Assembly (NCBI RefSeq): GCF_022179445.1
Contig: NZ_BPQU01000031.1
Coordinates: 1 to 59,623 of the forward strand
Direction: 5' to 3'
DNA from: Methylobacterium mesophilicum
Lineage (GTDB): Bacteria > Pseudomonadota > Alphaproteobacteria > Rhizobiales > Beijerinckiaceae
Length of the DNA: 59,623 nucleotides
The position numbers were made by a program, and so were the translations under genes. Below, piece by piece: positions 17,672 through 26,312 of this stretch (within the stretch, counting starts at the first letter, position 1; every line of letters begins with the position of its first letter). Below the pieces are notes generated by a model, which worked only from the letters and a program-made list of their open reading frames with translations, ran no database searches and was not told the origin of the DNA.

Positions 17672-17735
17672 GTCTGCCTGACGGGTTATCGCAGGGATGG
17701 GAAGGGGCGCCGCCGGATGAGAGCAGCGCTTCAAT

Positions 17736-17752
17736 TGACTGACCGCCAGTCA
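17736..17752. promoter_or_regulatory. TetR-type operator palindrome
   Basis: TGACTG, five bases, CAGTCA: perfect six-base arms in the TetR/MDR divergent promoter, overlapping the expected core promoter region of both genes. The size and the TGAC...GTCA character are typical of AcrR/TetR operators. Confidence 0.6.
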
Positions 17753-17828
17753 TTTATTAGATGGATGGCGCGACGCCGCCCGGGACGCGTGGGCCCGGCG
17801 GACGCGGATCGCGCCCCGGGGACGTGCC

Positions 17829-18851
17829 ATGGACAGGACAATCGAACGGTGCCGCGAGGTCCGGCTGCGGACGTACCCCGACGGGATGATCCAGCCCGGC
17901 GACCTGGCGATCGTCGAAACGGCCTTGCCGGACATCGGCCCGAACGATCTCGTGGTCCGCAATCGCTGGTTCCGGATCTCCATTTCGACCCGGCTCATGG
18001 CCAACCCGGATGCGCAGGCGGTCGAAGGCATTCCGTTTCCAGCGTTGAAGCCCGGCGACGCGCTGGCGGACGGCGCGATCGGCCAGGTCGTCACCAGCCC
18101 GCCCGGGAGCGGGTTCGCGGTTGGCGCGTATGTCTCGCATCCCCTGGGGTGGCGGGATTACGCGGTCGTCGATGCCGGACGGTGCGTCGCGCTCGGTCCG
18201 GCCCCGATCGAGCCGGCGGCTTATCTCGGCCATGGCTGGACGGCCTACGCGGCCCTGACCCGGGGCGTCACGGTACGCCCGGGCGATACGGTGTTCGTGT
18301 CGAGCGGGGCGGGTGCGATCGGATCGATGGCCGGACAGATCGCCCGCAAGCTCGGCGCGACGCGGGTGATCGGCAGCACCAGCACTCAGGGCAAAGCGGA
18401 ATGGATGACGGACGAGCTCGGCTATGACGCGGTGATCCTGCGCGGCGCAGGCCCGATCGTGGATCAGTTGAAGGCGGCCGCTCCGGACGGCGTGGACGTG
18501 TTCGTCGACATGGTCGGCGGCGAACAGCTGGCAGCTGCAGCAGAGGCCGCGCGCGACGGTGCGCGGTTCGTCCTGCTCGGCGCGCTGACCGCCGAGCTGA
18601 ACGCTGCGGGCGCCATCATCGTCGCGCCGGTGGAGCTCGACTCGTTCCAGCTGATCCTCAGGGACGTCACCCTGCGCGGCTACAGTGCCGATCGCGACAG
18701 CGCCGCGGCATTCCCGGCCTGGATCGCCTGGCAGCGCGACGCCGGTCTCCATTTTGCCGGCACGACGGTGACCGGGCTGGAGCAGGCGCCCCGCGCCTTG
18801 CACGACGCCTGCGAAGGCCGGCTCAGGGGCGTCGTCCTGGTGGCGCTTTGA
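17829..18851 (+). CDS. MDR-family NAD(P)H-dependent oxidoreductase / enoyl reductase
   Basis: A 340-residue medium-chain dehydrogenase/reductase without zinc ligands, of the leukotriene-B4-dehydrogenase/CurA group. The Rossmann motif is GAGAIG within GDTVFVSSGAGAIGS, and the YLGHGWTAYAAL segment precedes it as in that family. Such enzymes reduce alkenals and alpha,beta-unsaturated ketones, often in detoxification. It is divergent from a TetR repressor, suggesting induction by its substrate. A strong bidirectional terminator follows. Confidence 0.88.
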   Translation: MDRTIERCREVRLRTYPDGMIQPGDLAIVETALPDIGPNDLVVRNRWFRISISTRLMANPDAQAVEGIPFPALKPGDALADGAIGQVVTSPPGSGFAVGAYVSHPLGWRDYAVVDAGRCVALGPAPIEPAAYLGHGWTAYAALTRGVTVRPGDTVFVSSGAGAIGSMAGQIARKLGATRVIGSTSTQGKAEWMTDELGYDAVILRGAGPIVDQLKAAAPDGVDVFVDMVGGEQLAAAAEAARDGARFVLLGALTAELNAAGAIIVAPVELDSFQLILRDVTLRGYSADRDSAAAFPAWIAWQRDAGLHFAGTTVTGLEQAPRALHDACEGRLRGVVLVAL

Positions 18852-18872
18852 CCGCGCGCCCGTCACGGGGCA

Positions 18873-18896
18873 TCCCCGCCGACGCTTCGGCGGGGA
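18873..18896. terminator. Strong bidirectional stem-loop terminator
   Basis: A perfect ten-base-pair stem TCCCCGCCGA/TCGGCGGGGA with loop CGCT lies in the 57 bp between the convergent MDR and RraA-like genes. It is the clearest terminator hairpin in the window. Confidence 0.8.
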
Positions 18897-18908
18897 AGGC
18901 GCGGTGGG

Positions 18909-19607
18909 TCAGCCCTTGCTGGCCTCGTAGCGTGCCTTGTTCTCGGCGTTCGGCGGATAGAGGCCCGGAAGCGCGGCGCCCTTGCCGACCTCCTCCATGA
19001 GCCAACCCTCGAAGCGCTCCTGCTCGGGGGCGAGTTCCATCACCGTCTCGATGAGCGCGGCCGGAATCAGCACGGCGCCGTCCTCATCCACCACGATCAG
19101 GTCGTCGGGGAACACGGCGACGCCGCCGCAGGCGATCGGCTGCTGCCAGGCCACGAAAGTCAGGCCGGCCACGGAGGGCGGAGCCGCCGCGCCCTGGCAC
19201 CAGACCGGCAATCCGGTCCCCAGGACGCCCGCGACGTCGCGCACCACACCATCGGTGACCAGGGCAGCCACGCCCTTCTTGGCCATCCGGGCGCACAGGA
19301 TGTCGCCGAAGATGCCGGCATCGGTCACGCCCAGCGCGTCCACCACCGCGATGCAGCCCTCCGGCATCGCCTCGATCGCCGCCCGGGTCGAGATCGGCGA
19401 CGACCAGGATTCCGGCGTGGCGAGATCCTCGCGGGCCGGGACGAACCGCAACGTGAAGGCCCGGCCGACGATCCGGGGCTGGCCGGGCCGCAGCGGACGG
19501 GTGCCCCGCAGCCAGATGTTGCGAAGACCCTTCTTCAGCAGGATCGTGGTGATCGTGGCGGTGGTGACCTTCGAGAGCACCTCGACGACCTGAGCGTCGC
19601 TCGACAT
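18909..19607 (-). CDS. RraA-like protein (HMG/CHA aldolase-like fold)
   Basis: A 232-residue member of the RraA / 4-hydroxy-4-methyl-2-oxoglutarate aldolase superfamily. It shows GDIL followed about 20 residues later by TDGVVRD, the metal and substrate Asp/Arg-Asp signature of the aldolase branch, and then VFPDDLIVVDEDGAV. Class II pyruvate aldolases of this fold cleave 4-hydroxy-4-methyl-2-oxoglutarate or decarboxylate oxaloacetate, whereas true RraA inhibits RNase E; the retained R-D favours an enzyme. The second ATG (19607) is chosen because AAGG sits eight bases upstream of it. Confidence 0.8.
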   Translation of the reverse strand: MSSDAQVVEVLSKVTTATITTILLKKGLRNIWLRGTRPLRPGQPRIVGRAFTLRFVPAREDLATPESWSSPISTRAAIEAMPEGCIAVVDALGVTDAGIFGDILCARMAKKGVAALVTDGVVRDVAGVLGTGLPVWCQGAAAPPSVAGLTFVAWQQPIACGGVAVFPDDLIVVDEDGAVLIPAALIETVMELAPEQERFEGWLMEEVGKGAALPGLYPPNAENKARYEASKG

Positions 19608-19763
19608 CCGCATATCCTTCCCGGCTGGTGCGGCTCTCACGCGAGCCAATCTTCCCGCATCCTAGATGCCATCGCACCCAATGTCGTCCATCCAGCATCC
19701 GCAGTGTCGGACGCCTACAGAAATGACGGTCACGTGCGCAGGGCGTATCACCCCTCCGCGAAG

Positions 19764-19820
19764 GTCGATCGTATCGACGGAACCACTGGCCTGAATCGCG
19801 GTTTCTGTATATACTGACAG
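19764..19820 (+). promoter_or_regulatory. brnTA promoter/operator region
   Basis: Two dyads lie just before the toxin start: GTCGA/TCGAC (19764-19778), and CTGT...ACAG (19805-19820) enclosing the perfect octamer GTATATAC (19807-19814). The TATATA at 19808-19813 could be a -10 element, placing transcription start within a few bases of the GTG start codon. BrnA is known to autorepress brnTA, so the second dyad is a candidate operator. Confidence 0.4.
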
Positions 19821-19821
19821 C

Positions 19822-20097
19822 GTGCGTTTCACTTACGGTCAGCCCAAGCGGCAGGCGAACATCGCCAAGCACGGCATCGATCTCGCCGAGTTCGAGATGG
19901 CGTTCAGTTTCGACCGCTTTCTGACCATCATGACCAAGTCCAGCCGCACTGGGCGCAAACGGTTCAAGCTGATCGGCAGTTGGCACGGCCAGACCGTCGT
20001 AGTCGCCATCGTCTCCCCACTTGGCTCCGAGGCGATCGATGTCGTCAGCGTGCGGCTGGCTAACGCGAAGGAGAAAGCCCGCTATGCCGAAGGCTGA
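19822..20097 (+). CDS. brnT: BrnT-family ribonuclease toxin
   Basis: A 91-residue protein beginning MRFTYGQPKRQANIAKHGIDL, matching the BrnT opening (W/Y-x-x-x-K-R-x-x-N-x-x-K-H-G-I/V) of this RelE-like mRNA interferase family, and ending VVSVRLANAKEKARYAEG. The start codon is GTG. It overlaps the antitoxin gene by 14 bp, the usual toxin-first arrangement of type II brnTA modules. No Shine-Dalgarno sequence is visible upstream. Confidence 0.88.
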   Translation: MRFTYGQPKRQANIAKHGIDLAEFEMAFSFDRFLTIMTKSSRTGRKRFKLIGSWHGQTVVVAIVSPLGSEAIDVVSVRLANAKEKARYAEG

Positions 20098-20482
20098 GAA
20101 TGCGCCGGGTTACACCCCGACCGAAGCGTACACCCAGGCCGATTGGGATGAGGTCTCCGATAATCCCCCTTTGACCGAGGCCGAATTGGCTTCAGCCCGT
20201 TCCGGTCCACACGGGATGCCGCCTGAGATGGCGGAGACCTTCCTGAAGCACACCGGACGGCCCAAGGACGCGGCGAAGGCCGTCCCCGTCTCGCTGCGTG
20301 TACCGCCGGATGTGCTGGCCGCATACAAAGCCCGGGGCCCCGGCTGGCAGACGCGTATGAACAAGGCTTTGGCGGCCGGGCTACGGCCTGAGACCGAGGT
20401 AGCCGGGGTGAAACGCACAAACCGTGAGGACAACCGGCGGGAACGATCCGCGCCATCGCCGAAGCGCCGGACCTCTCGGTGA
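20084..20482 (+). CDS. brnA: BrnA-family antitoxin
   Basis: A 132-residue protein; the C-terminal half (VPVSLRVPPDVLAAYKARG ... TRMNKALAAGL) is the ribbon-helix-helix type DNA-binding and toxin-neutralising region of BrnA. The N-terminal part (YTQADWDEVSDNPPLTEAEL) is also typical. The start at 20084 overlaps brnT. It is somewhat longer than usual because of a basic tail ending RRERSAPSPKRRTSR. Confidence 0.85.
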   Translation: MPKAENAPGYTPTEAYTQADWDEVSDNPPLTEAELASARSGPHGMPPEMAETFLKHTGRPKDAAKAVPVSLRVPPDVLAAYKARGPGWQTRMNKALAAGLRPETEVAGVKRTNREDNRRERSAPSPKRRTSR

Positions 20483-20500
20483 CGACGCTCACAGCGGAAG

Positions 20501-20522
20501 CCCGGACGGAGAACCGTCCGGG
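20501..20522. terminator. Bidirectional stem-loop after brnA
   Basis: A perfect nine-base-pair stem CCCGGACGG/CCGTCCGGG with tetraloop AGAA lies between the convergent brnA and small exported-protein genes. Confidence 0.7.
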
Positions 20523-20535
20523 GGCGGGGCCTGCC

Positions 20536-20766
20536 TCAGTCGCAGGTCTCCTTCTTCACGGTCTTGGAATCACCCATCTCGTCCTCCTTGCGCACCGTCT
20601 TGGTGACGCAGCCGTCGCCGTGATCGTGCACGGTGACGGACTTCGACTCGGAGGCCGGACGATCGACCACCACGGCGGGACGGTCGCGCTCGATCACGGT
20701 GGTCTGGGCTTGGGCGGCGGCGCCAAGGCTGAGCAGGGCGGCGGTGGCGAGGAACATCTGGCGCAT
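20536..20766 (-). CDS. Small exported protein, unknown function
   Basis: A 76-residue protein with a clear Sec signal peptide (MRQMFLATAALLSLGAAAQA, cleavage after AQA). The short charged mature part contains VHDHGDGCVTKTVRKEDEMG and ends KKETCD, with two cysteines that could form a disulfide. It is probably periplasmic. I do not recognise a named family; alphaproteobacteria commonly encode such small Lys/Asp-rich periplasmic proteins. Confidence 0.7.
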   Translation of the reverse strand: MRQMFLATAALLSLGAAAQAQTTVIERDRPAVVVDRPASESKSVTVHDHGDGCVTKTVRKEDEMGDSKTVKKETCD

Positions 20767-21033
20767 ACGAAAACTCCGGTCTTCGATTTCGGTCCCGAGT
20801 AACGGCGGCTCCAGCTTGAGCGTTCCGCAATTTGTGGTGGACGGTTCGGGCCATGCCGTGGCGGCCGAACGCCGGCGATCCAACGGGCGGAGGGGGCCGG
20901 AAAGCGGGCCGAACCCGTAAGCGAACGCGGCTCGGCCCACACGTCGTTCGGCTTGGAACGCAGCCGGAGCGACCCCCCCAAAGGACCCCGGGACGGGCTC
21001 GCATTCAAGGTCGGCGGACTACGTGCCGGGGGC

Positions 21034-21285
21034 TCAGCCGCCGGTCATCGGCGGGAAGAACGCGATCTCGGCGGCGCCCGCGATCTGCGCGTCGGGCTTG
21101 GCATGGGTCCGGTCGATGGCCGCCCGGACCACCCCCGGATCCTCGAACGCGTAGGCGTATTCCTCGCCGCGGCCACGCAGCCAGGCGACCAGATCGGTCA
21201 CGGTGGCGACCTCCGGAGGGGGCGCCAGCTCCTCTTCGGCGCGGCCGATTCGCTCGCGGACCCAGGCGAAATAGACGAGCTTCAT
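21034..21285 (-). CDS. moaD: Molybdopterin synthase sulfur-carrier subunit MoaD
   Basis: An 83-residue ubiquitin-like protein starting MKLVYFAWVRERIG and ending PPMTGG. The C-terminal Gly-Gly is thiocarboxylated and donates sulfur to precursor Z in molybdenum cofactor synthesis together with MoaE. It lies 38 bp downstream of pgsA on the same strand; the pgsA-moaD(-moaE) order is seen in other alphaproteobacteria. No moaE gene is present beside it. Confidence 0.9.
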   Translation of the reverse strand: MKLVYFAWVRERIGRAEEELAPPPEVATVTDLVAWLRGRGEEYAYAFEDPGVVRAAIDRTHAKPDAQIAGAAEIAFFPPMTGG

Positions 21286-21323
21286 CGCAACACCGTGCCG
21301 GAAGGGGATCGGCGGCCGCCCGT

Positions 21324-21923
21324 TCAGCGCGGGTCGTCGATCACATGCTTGATCCCGGCCCTCATATAGTCCCAGCCGGTCCAGAGCGTGAGGGCGGCCG
21401 CGATCCAGAGCAGCGCGAGGCCGATCGGCTCCGTCCCGGGCAGGACCCGCTCGCCCGCAGGCCCGGCCACCAGGAAGCCGAGCGCCACGAGCTGCACCGT
21501 CGTCTTCCACTTGGCGATCTTGCTGACCGGCACGCCAACCTTCAACTCGGCGAGGTACTCGCGCAGGCCCGAGACCAGCACCTCACGGCACAGGATCACG
21601 ATCGCCGCCCAGACCGACGAGCCGACGATGGTATGGTCGGCAGCAAGCATCAGCAGGCAGGCCGAGACCAGCAGCTTGTCGGCGATCGGATCGAGCATAC
21701 GGCCGAGCGCGGAACTCTGGTGGTAGGTCCGCGCGACATAGCCATCGAGATAGTCGGTGATCGCCGCCGCCACGAAGACGCCGAGCGCGGTCCAACGCGC
21801 GGTGTGCGAGTCGGGCCAGAACAGCAACGCGACCATCACCGGCACCGCGACGAGGCGCCCGTAGGTCAGGCAATTCGCGAGCGTCCAGGCTGGCGACCGT
21901 CGTCGGGGAAGGACGGTGTTCAT
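21324..21923 (-). CDS. pgsA: CDP-diacylglycerol-glycerol-3-phosphate 3-phosphatidyltransferase
   Basis: About 199 residues, an inner-membrane CDP-alcohol phosphatidyltransferase making phosphatidylglycerol phosphate. The signature D-x2-D-G-x2-A-R-x8-G-x3-D-x3-D is complete across ITDYLDGYVARTYHQSSALG and RMLDPIADK. The start at 21923 (MNTVLPRRRSP) fits the usual length. An alternative ATG at 22010 would overlap the end of uvrC by 14 bp and add 29 Pro/Thr-rich residues. uvrC-pgsA adjacency is common in proteobacteria. Confidence 0.93.
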   Translation of the reverse strand: MNTVLPRRRSPAWTLANCLTYGRLVAVPVMVALLFWPDSHTARWTALGVFVAAAITDYLDGYVARTYHQSSALGRMLDPIADKLLVSACLLMLAADHTIVGSSVWAAIVILCREVLVSGLREYLAELKVGVPVSKIAKWKTTVQLVALGFLVAGPAGERVLPGTEPIGLALLWIAAALTLWTGWDYMRAGIKHVIDDPR

Positions 21924-21996
21924 CGCCGGGGTGAAATCAGAGCCGGGCCCGGGCGTCAACGTCTCGGCCGCGGGCACGGCCGTGACGGCGGGATCC

Positions 21997-24063
21997 TCAG
22001 GCGCCGGCATGGAAGAAATCGTAGACCGCGCGCGCGGTCGCGGCGTTCACCCCGGGGGTCTTGGCCAGGTCCTCGAAGGCGGCTCGCTCGATCGCCTTCA
22101 CGGTTCCGAAATGATGCAGCAGCGCGCGCTTGCGGCTGGGTCCGATGCCGGCAATCTCGTCCAAGGGATTCTTCACCATCTCACGCTTGCGCTTGGCCCT
22201 GTGGCTGCCGATGGCGAAGCGGTGGGCCTCGTCTCGCAGCCGCTGTACGAAGTAGAGCGTCGGGTCGCGCGGCGGAAGCTTGAACGGCGGCCGGCCGGGC
22301 ACGAAAAACGTCTCACGCCCGGCATCGCGGTCGCGACCCTTGGCGATGCCGATCAGCGGGACGTCTTTCACGCCGATCTCGTCGAGCGCCATGCGGGCCG
22401 CGTCGAGCTGACCCTTGCCGCCGTCGATGAGGACCAGATCCGGCCAGGCGGGAAACGCTTCGCCATCCTCCGCGGGCACGGGGGGCAGCTCCGGAGCGCC
22501 GTCCTCGACGCCTGCCGCCGCAGCCTCGCGCTCGGTGCGCGGCGCCTCCTTGACCAGGCGCTTGAACCGCCGCTGCAGGACCTCGCGCATCATGCCGTAA
22601 TCGTCCCCCGGGGTGAGTTCCTCCGACTTGATGTTGAACGTGCGGTAATGCGTCTTCATGAACCCGGTCGGCCCGGCCACGATCATCCCGCCCACCGCGT
22701 TCGTGCCCATGATGTGCGAGTTGTCGTAGACCTCGATCCGCCGCGGCGTCCGGTCCATGCCGAAGGCCTGCCCCAGGGCCGTGAGCAGCTTGCCCTGCGA
22801 GGCGGTGTCGGCCAGCCGCCGGGCGAGCGCCTCCTTGGCGTTGCGCTGGGCGTACTCGACGAGGTTCCTCCGCTCGCTGCGGCTCGGCCGGTGGATCTCG
22901 ACGCGGTAGTCGACCCGGCTCGAAAGCGCGGCCGCGACCAGTTCGGCATCCTCGATCGGGTGGCTGGTCAGCACCGTGCGGGGCGCGGGCTTGTCGTCGT
23001 AGAACTGGCTGATGAACGAGCCGAGCACCTCCTCGGGAGTCATGGTCCGGTCGGCCTTCGGGAAGTAGGCGCGGTTGCCCCAGTTCTGGAAGTTGCGGAA
23101 GAAGAACACCTCGATGCAGAACTGGCCGGCCTGCTCGTCGAGGGCGAAGACGTCGGCCTCCTCGACGCCCTGGGTGTTGACCCCCTGCACCCCCTGGATG
23201 GCCGAGAGCGCGGCGATCCGGTCCCGGTAACGGGCGGCGCGCTCGAATTCGAGGGCCTCGGACGCCTCCTGCATCTCGGTGCGCATCCGGTCCTTCACGG
23301 CGTTGGACTTGCCCGCCAGGAACGCCCGGGCCGCATCCGCCATGGCGGCGTAGTCGTCGGTGCCGATCTCCCCGGTGCAGGGGCCGGAGCAGCGCTTGAT
23401 CTGATAGAGCAGGCAGGGCCGGCTGCGGTTCTCGTAGTAGCTGTCGGTGCAGGTGCGCAGCAGGAAGGCGCGCTGCAGCGCGTTGACCGTCCGGTTGACC
23501 GCCCAGACGCTGGCGAAGGGGCCATAGTAATTGCCCTTCCGGCGCCGTGCGCCGCGGTGCTTCACGATCTGCGGCGCCGGGCCGTCGGCGGTGACCAGGA
23601 TGTAGGGGAACGACTTGTCGTCCCGCATCAGCACGTTGAAGCGGGGCTTGAGCTGCTTGATCAGGTTGGCTTCGAGGAGCAGCGCCTCGGTCTCGGTGGC
23701 GGTGGTGACGAACTCCATCGCCGCCGTCTGGGAGATCATCCGGGCGATGCGGTTCGAGTGCGCCTGGCCCCGCGCGTAGGAGCCGACCCGCGCCTTCAGG
23801 TTCTTGGCCTTGCCGACGTAGAGGACGTCGCCCCGATGGTCGAACATCCGGTAGACGCCGGGCGCGTTCGGCAGCGTCGACCAGAACCGGCGGATCACCT
23901 CGGTGCCGGCCTGGACCGCGCCGGGGTCGAAATCGAAATCGATCTCCGGCGCATCCTCGGCGGACAGCGCGGCCTCGGACTCGCCAGCGCTCTCTTCGCG
24001 CTCGGCGTCGCGGCCGTCGTCGAAGGTATCGGGGGGCAGGTCTGAGAGGGCTCTGCGGTTCAT
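21997..24063 (-). CDS. uvrC: Excinuclease ABC subunit C
   Basis: A 688-residue nucleotide-excision-repair nuclease. The N-terminal GIY-YIG domain reads GVYRMFDHRGDVLYVGKAKN. Then come a Cys-rich motif (CLLYQIKRCSGPC), the UVR domain that binds UvrB, the RNase H-like endonuclease domain (IEVYDNSHIMGTNAVGGMIV and LVLIDGGKGQL) and C-terminal helix-hairpin-helix motifs. A roughly 50-residue acidic N-terminal extension precedes the catalytic domain. It makes both the 3' and 5' incisions around UvrB-bound lesions. Confidence 0.98.
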   Translation of the reverse strand: MNRRALSDLPPDTFDDGRDAEREESAGESEAALSAEDAPEIDFDFDPGAVQAGTEVIRRFWSTLPNAPGVYRMFDHRGDVLYVGKAKNLKARVGSYARGQAHSNRIARMISQTAAMEFVTTATETEALLLEANLIKQLKPRFNVLMRDDKSFPYILVTADGPAPQIVKHRGARRRKGNYYGPFASVWAVNRTVNALQRAFLLRTCTDSYYENRSRPCLLYQIKRCSGPCTGEIGTDDYAAMADAARAFLAGKSNAVKDRMRTEMQEASEALEFERAARYRDRIAALSAIQGVQGVNTQGVEEADVFALDEQAGQFCIEVFFFRNFQNWGNRAYFPKADRTMTPEEVLGSFISQFYDDKPAPRTVLTSHPIEDAELVAAALSSRVDYRVEIHRPSRSERRNLVEYAQRNAKEALARRLADTASQGKLLTALGQAFGMDRTPRRIEVYDNSHIMGTNAVGGMIVAGPTGFMKTHYRTFNIKSEELTPGDDYGMMREVLQRRFKRLVKEAPRTEREAAAAGVEDGAPELPPVPAEDGEAFPAWPDLVLIDGGKGQLDAARMALDEIGVKDVPLIGIAKGRDRDAGRETFFVPGRPPFKLPPRDPTLYFVQRLRDEAHRFAIGSHRAKRKREMVKNPLDEIAGIGPSRKRALLHHFGTVKAIERAAFEDLAKTPGVNAATARAVYDFFHAGA

Positions 24064-24143
24064 ACCGCAGATCTAAGCGTTCCCGGCGCCGAGCGGCACC
24101 GGGTCGGCCGACAAAATTGCCGGGCCGAGCCTGCGCGGCCGTC

Positions 24144-24860
24144 TCAGTCGAACAGCGAGTCGATGTCGTTCTGGTCGACGTGCCCCGGATCGTCGTCGAG
24201 CTTCGGCCCGTTGAGCAGGCTGCTCTCGTCGTCCAGCGCGGTCGAGACCGGCATGACGGTGATGAGGTCGCGGAAGCTGTCGAGCTGCGTCCAGGCGGCG
24301 ATCAGTCGATCGAGGTGCTCCTCGATGAACTTCATCACGCCGACGATCTTGTTGATCCGTTGGCCTGTCAGATCCTGGAAGTTGCAGGCCTCGTAGGCCG
24401 AGATCACCCGCTCCTGGATGATGTCGACGTGCTGCTTCATGCCCGGCGGCAAGTTCGCCGTGTAGAGCATGCCGGCATTCGACTCGATCTCCTCGACCGC
24501 GTTGAGCAGCTGCGTCGTGGCGCGCTCGGTCGATTCGACCACCGCGTCGAGCTCGTCCGCCGCCCGGCGCATGCCTTTGCCGCTGTTCTCCGACCGGTGG
24601 AGCGTCGCCAGCTCGGACTTGGTCCGGGTGATCGCCTCCTTCATCAGGTCGAGTTCGGAGCGCATCGCCAAGGCGTCGTGCAGCTCGCGGCGGCACGTCT
24701 CGATCGTCTCGTCGGCGCTCATCTGGGTGATGCGCCGCAGATCCATGATCGCGCTGAGGATCTCGTCCAGCCGGTCGTTCGAGACGCCTGGATCGGGAGC
24801 GATGGGTAAAACCGCGGGGAGCCCGAGGCTGTCTTCGATGCGATAGCGCTTCTGGGTCAT
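24144..24860 (-). CDS. cheZ: Protein phosphatase CheZ
   Basis: A 238-residue, largely helical protein with the CheZ active-site segment NFQDLTGQRINKI, whose Asp and Gln drive dephosphorylation of CheY-P, and an acidic C-terminal tail ending QNDIDSLFD that matches the CheY-binding peptide of CheZ. Such proteins end chemotaxis signals at the flagellar motor. It lies alone downstream of no other che gene, as often in alphaproteobacteria. Confidence 0.88.
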   Translation of the reverse strand: MTQKRYRIEDSLGLPAVLPIAPDPGVSNDRLDEILSAIMDLRRITQMSADETIETCRRELHDALAMRSELDLMKEAITRTKSELATLHRSENSGKGMRRAADELDAVVESTERATTQLLNAVEEIESNAGMLYTANLPPGMKQHVDIIQERVISAYEACNFQDLTGQRINKIVGVMKFIEEHLDRLIAAWTQLDSFRDLITVMPVSTALDDESSLLNGPKLDDDPGHVDQNDIDSLFD

Positions 24861-25150
24861 CGTCGGGGCGTGAGCCTTCAGGATCGGTCGTTCGAACTGT
24901 CTACCACAATCGGTTAGCGGACTGTGACTGCCAAGCTTGCCGGCCGGCGATTCCTGTCCGGCGCGCCCGTTTAACCTATCGGAGGTTGTGAGCCGCTGCG
25001 ATTTACTAGCGATTCACGCTAATCTCGCGCGGCCGGGGAGGGCGCCGGGCCGGCCGGCCGATTCACCATGTTGATTCACCGGAACGCGCGGATGCGGGTG
25101 GATCACTGCGCGAATCGGGGCTGTCAGCCCTCCTGCAGGAAGCATCGACG

Positions 25151-25945
25151 ATGCGTGGTTCGGTCCGTCTGGCTCTGTGTGCGGTCCTGGCGACCGTGAC
25201 GCTGTCCGCCCCGGTTTCCGCGCAGCCGTCGCGCTACGCCGAAGGCGGCGGCTATGGCGGCGGCTATGGCGGCGGACTGATCGAGTACCTCATGACCGGG
25301 CAGGCCGGGGGAGGGACCCGGAGCCGTCCGCAGCGCGACGCGGTTCCCCAGCGTGTCGCGGCCTATTCGGGCGAGCTGCTGCCCGCCGAACCCGAGCCCC
25401 TTCAGGACATGTCGCGGCAGGTTCTGCCGCCGCAGGCCTACGGTGCACCGCAAGCCTACGGCGCGTCGCAGGGGGATCCGGGCCGCATCGCCCGGGAGGT
25501 CGGCCCGGAATACCGCCGCCAGGAGGTCGCCTTCGCGGGGCCGCAGCGGCCCGGGACGATCGTGATCGACACCTCCGCCCGGCACCTCTACCTCGTCCAG
25601 CCCGGGCAGCGGGCGCTGCGCTACGGGATCGGCGTGGGTCGCCCGGGCTTCGCCTGGAGCGGCCTCAAGACCGTCAGCCGCAAGGCCGAGTGGCCGGACT
25701 GGACGCCGCCGGCCGAGATGCTCGCCCGCCGCCCCGACCTGCCGCGGCACATGGCGGGCGGCCCCGAGAACCCGCTGGGCGCGCGGGCGCTCTATCTCGG
25801 CTCCTCGCTCTACCGCATCCACGGCACCAACGAGCCGGGCACCATCGGCCAATCGGTCTCCTCGGGCTGCATCCGGATGATGAACGAGGATGTCGTGGAT
25901 CTCTACGATCGTGTTCCGGTGGGCACCCGGGTCGAGGTTCTGTAG
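25151..25945 (+). CDS. L,D-transpeptidase (YkuD domain)
   Basis: A 264-residue exported protein: signal peptide (residues 1-24, ending SAPVSAQ), a Gly/Pro/Gln-rich linker of about 90 residues with GGYGGG repeats, then a YkuD catalytic domain. The catalytic motif is HGTNEPGTIGQSVSSGCIRM (His plus nucleophile Cys). These enzymes make 3-3 peptidoglycan cross-links or attach proteins to the wall in the periplasm. Alphaproteobacteria carry many paralogues, so the exact role is unknown. Confidence 0.95.
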   Translation: MRGSVRLALCAVLATVTLSAPVSAQPSRYAEGGGYGGGYGGGLIEYLMTGQAGGGTRSRPQRDAVPQRVAAYSGELLPAEPEPLQDMSRQVLPPQAYGAPQAYGASQGDPGRIAREVGPEYRRQEVAFAGPQRPGTIVIDTSARHLYLVQPGQRALRYGIGVGRPGFAWSGLKTVSRKAEWPDWTPPAEMLARRPDLPRHMAGGPENPLGARALYLGSSLYRIHGTNEPGTIGQSVSSGCIRMMNEDVVDLYDRVPVGTRVEVL

Positions 25946-25967
25946 CCCGCGTGTCCGCCGGCGCGGG
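25946..25967 (+). terminator. Weak hairpin after the L,D-transpeptidase
   Basis: CCCGCG and CGCGGG arms separated by ten bases lie immediately after the stop codon. There is no U-tract, so this is a weak terminator candidate. Confidence 0.3.
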
Positions 25968-26312
25968 AATCCTGTCGGCGCGGGCGCACCAGGTTTGTCG
26001 GGTCTGTAAAAAGCTTCGAGAAACGGGAACGTGACTGTTCAAGAGGCCACTGAAGCTTCGAGTTTTTCGGCCCTCCAGGCCGACGATACGCTGACTTCGG
26101 ACCTGCGCCGACGAAAGGGGGCAGGCGAAGCGCGATCCTCGCAGGGGTGCGCGGCGGTGCCTTCTTGGCCACGGTGAGGAACAGGCCTGCAGCCTGAACC
26201 ATGCCTCAGAGCCGCATGCTTGATGCTCGACGTGAACCGTCTGGGAGCCGGTCTGCGTCGGAGATCGCGGGCGCTGGGTATCCCCGATCGCCGGCCGCGG
26301 CGTAGAATGACG

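Noticed and set aside
21916..24045. 709-residue plus-strand open frame
   Set aside because: It is entirely antisense to uvrC, has shadow-like composition and no motif.
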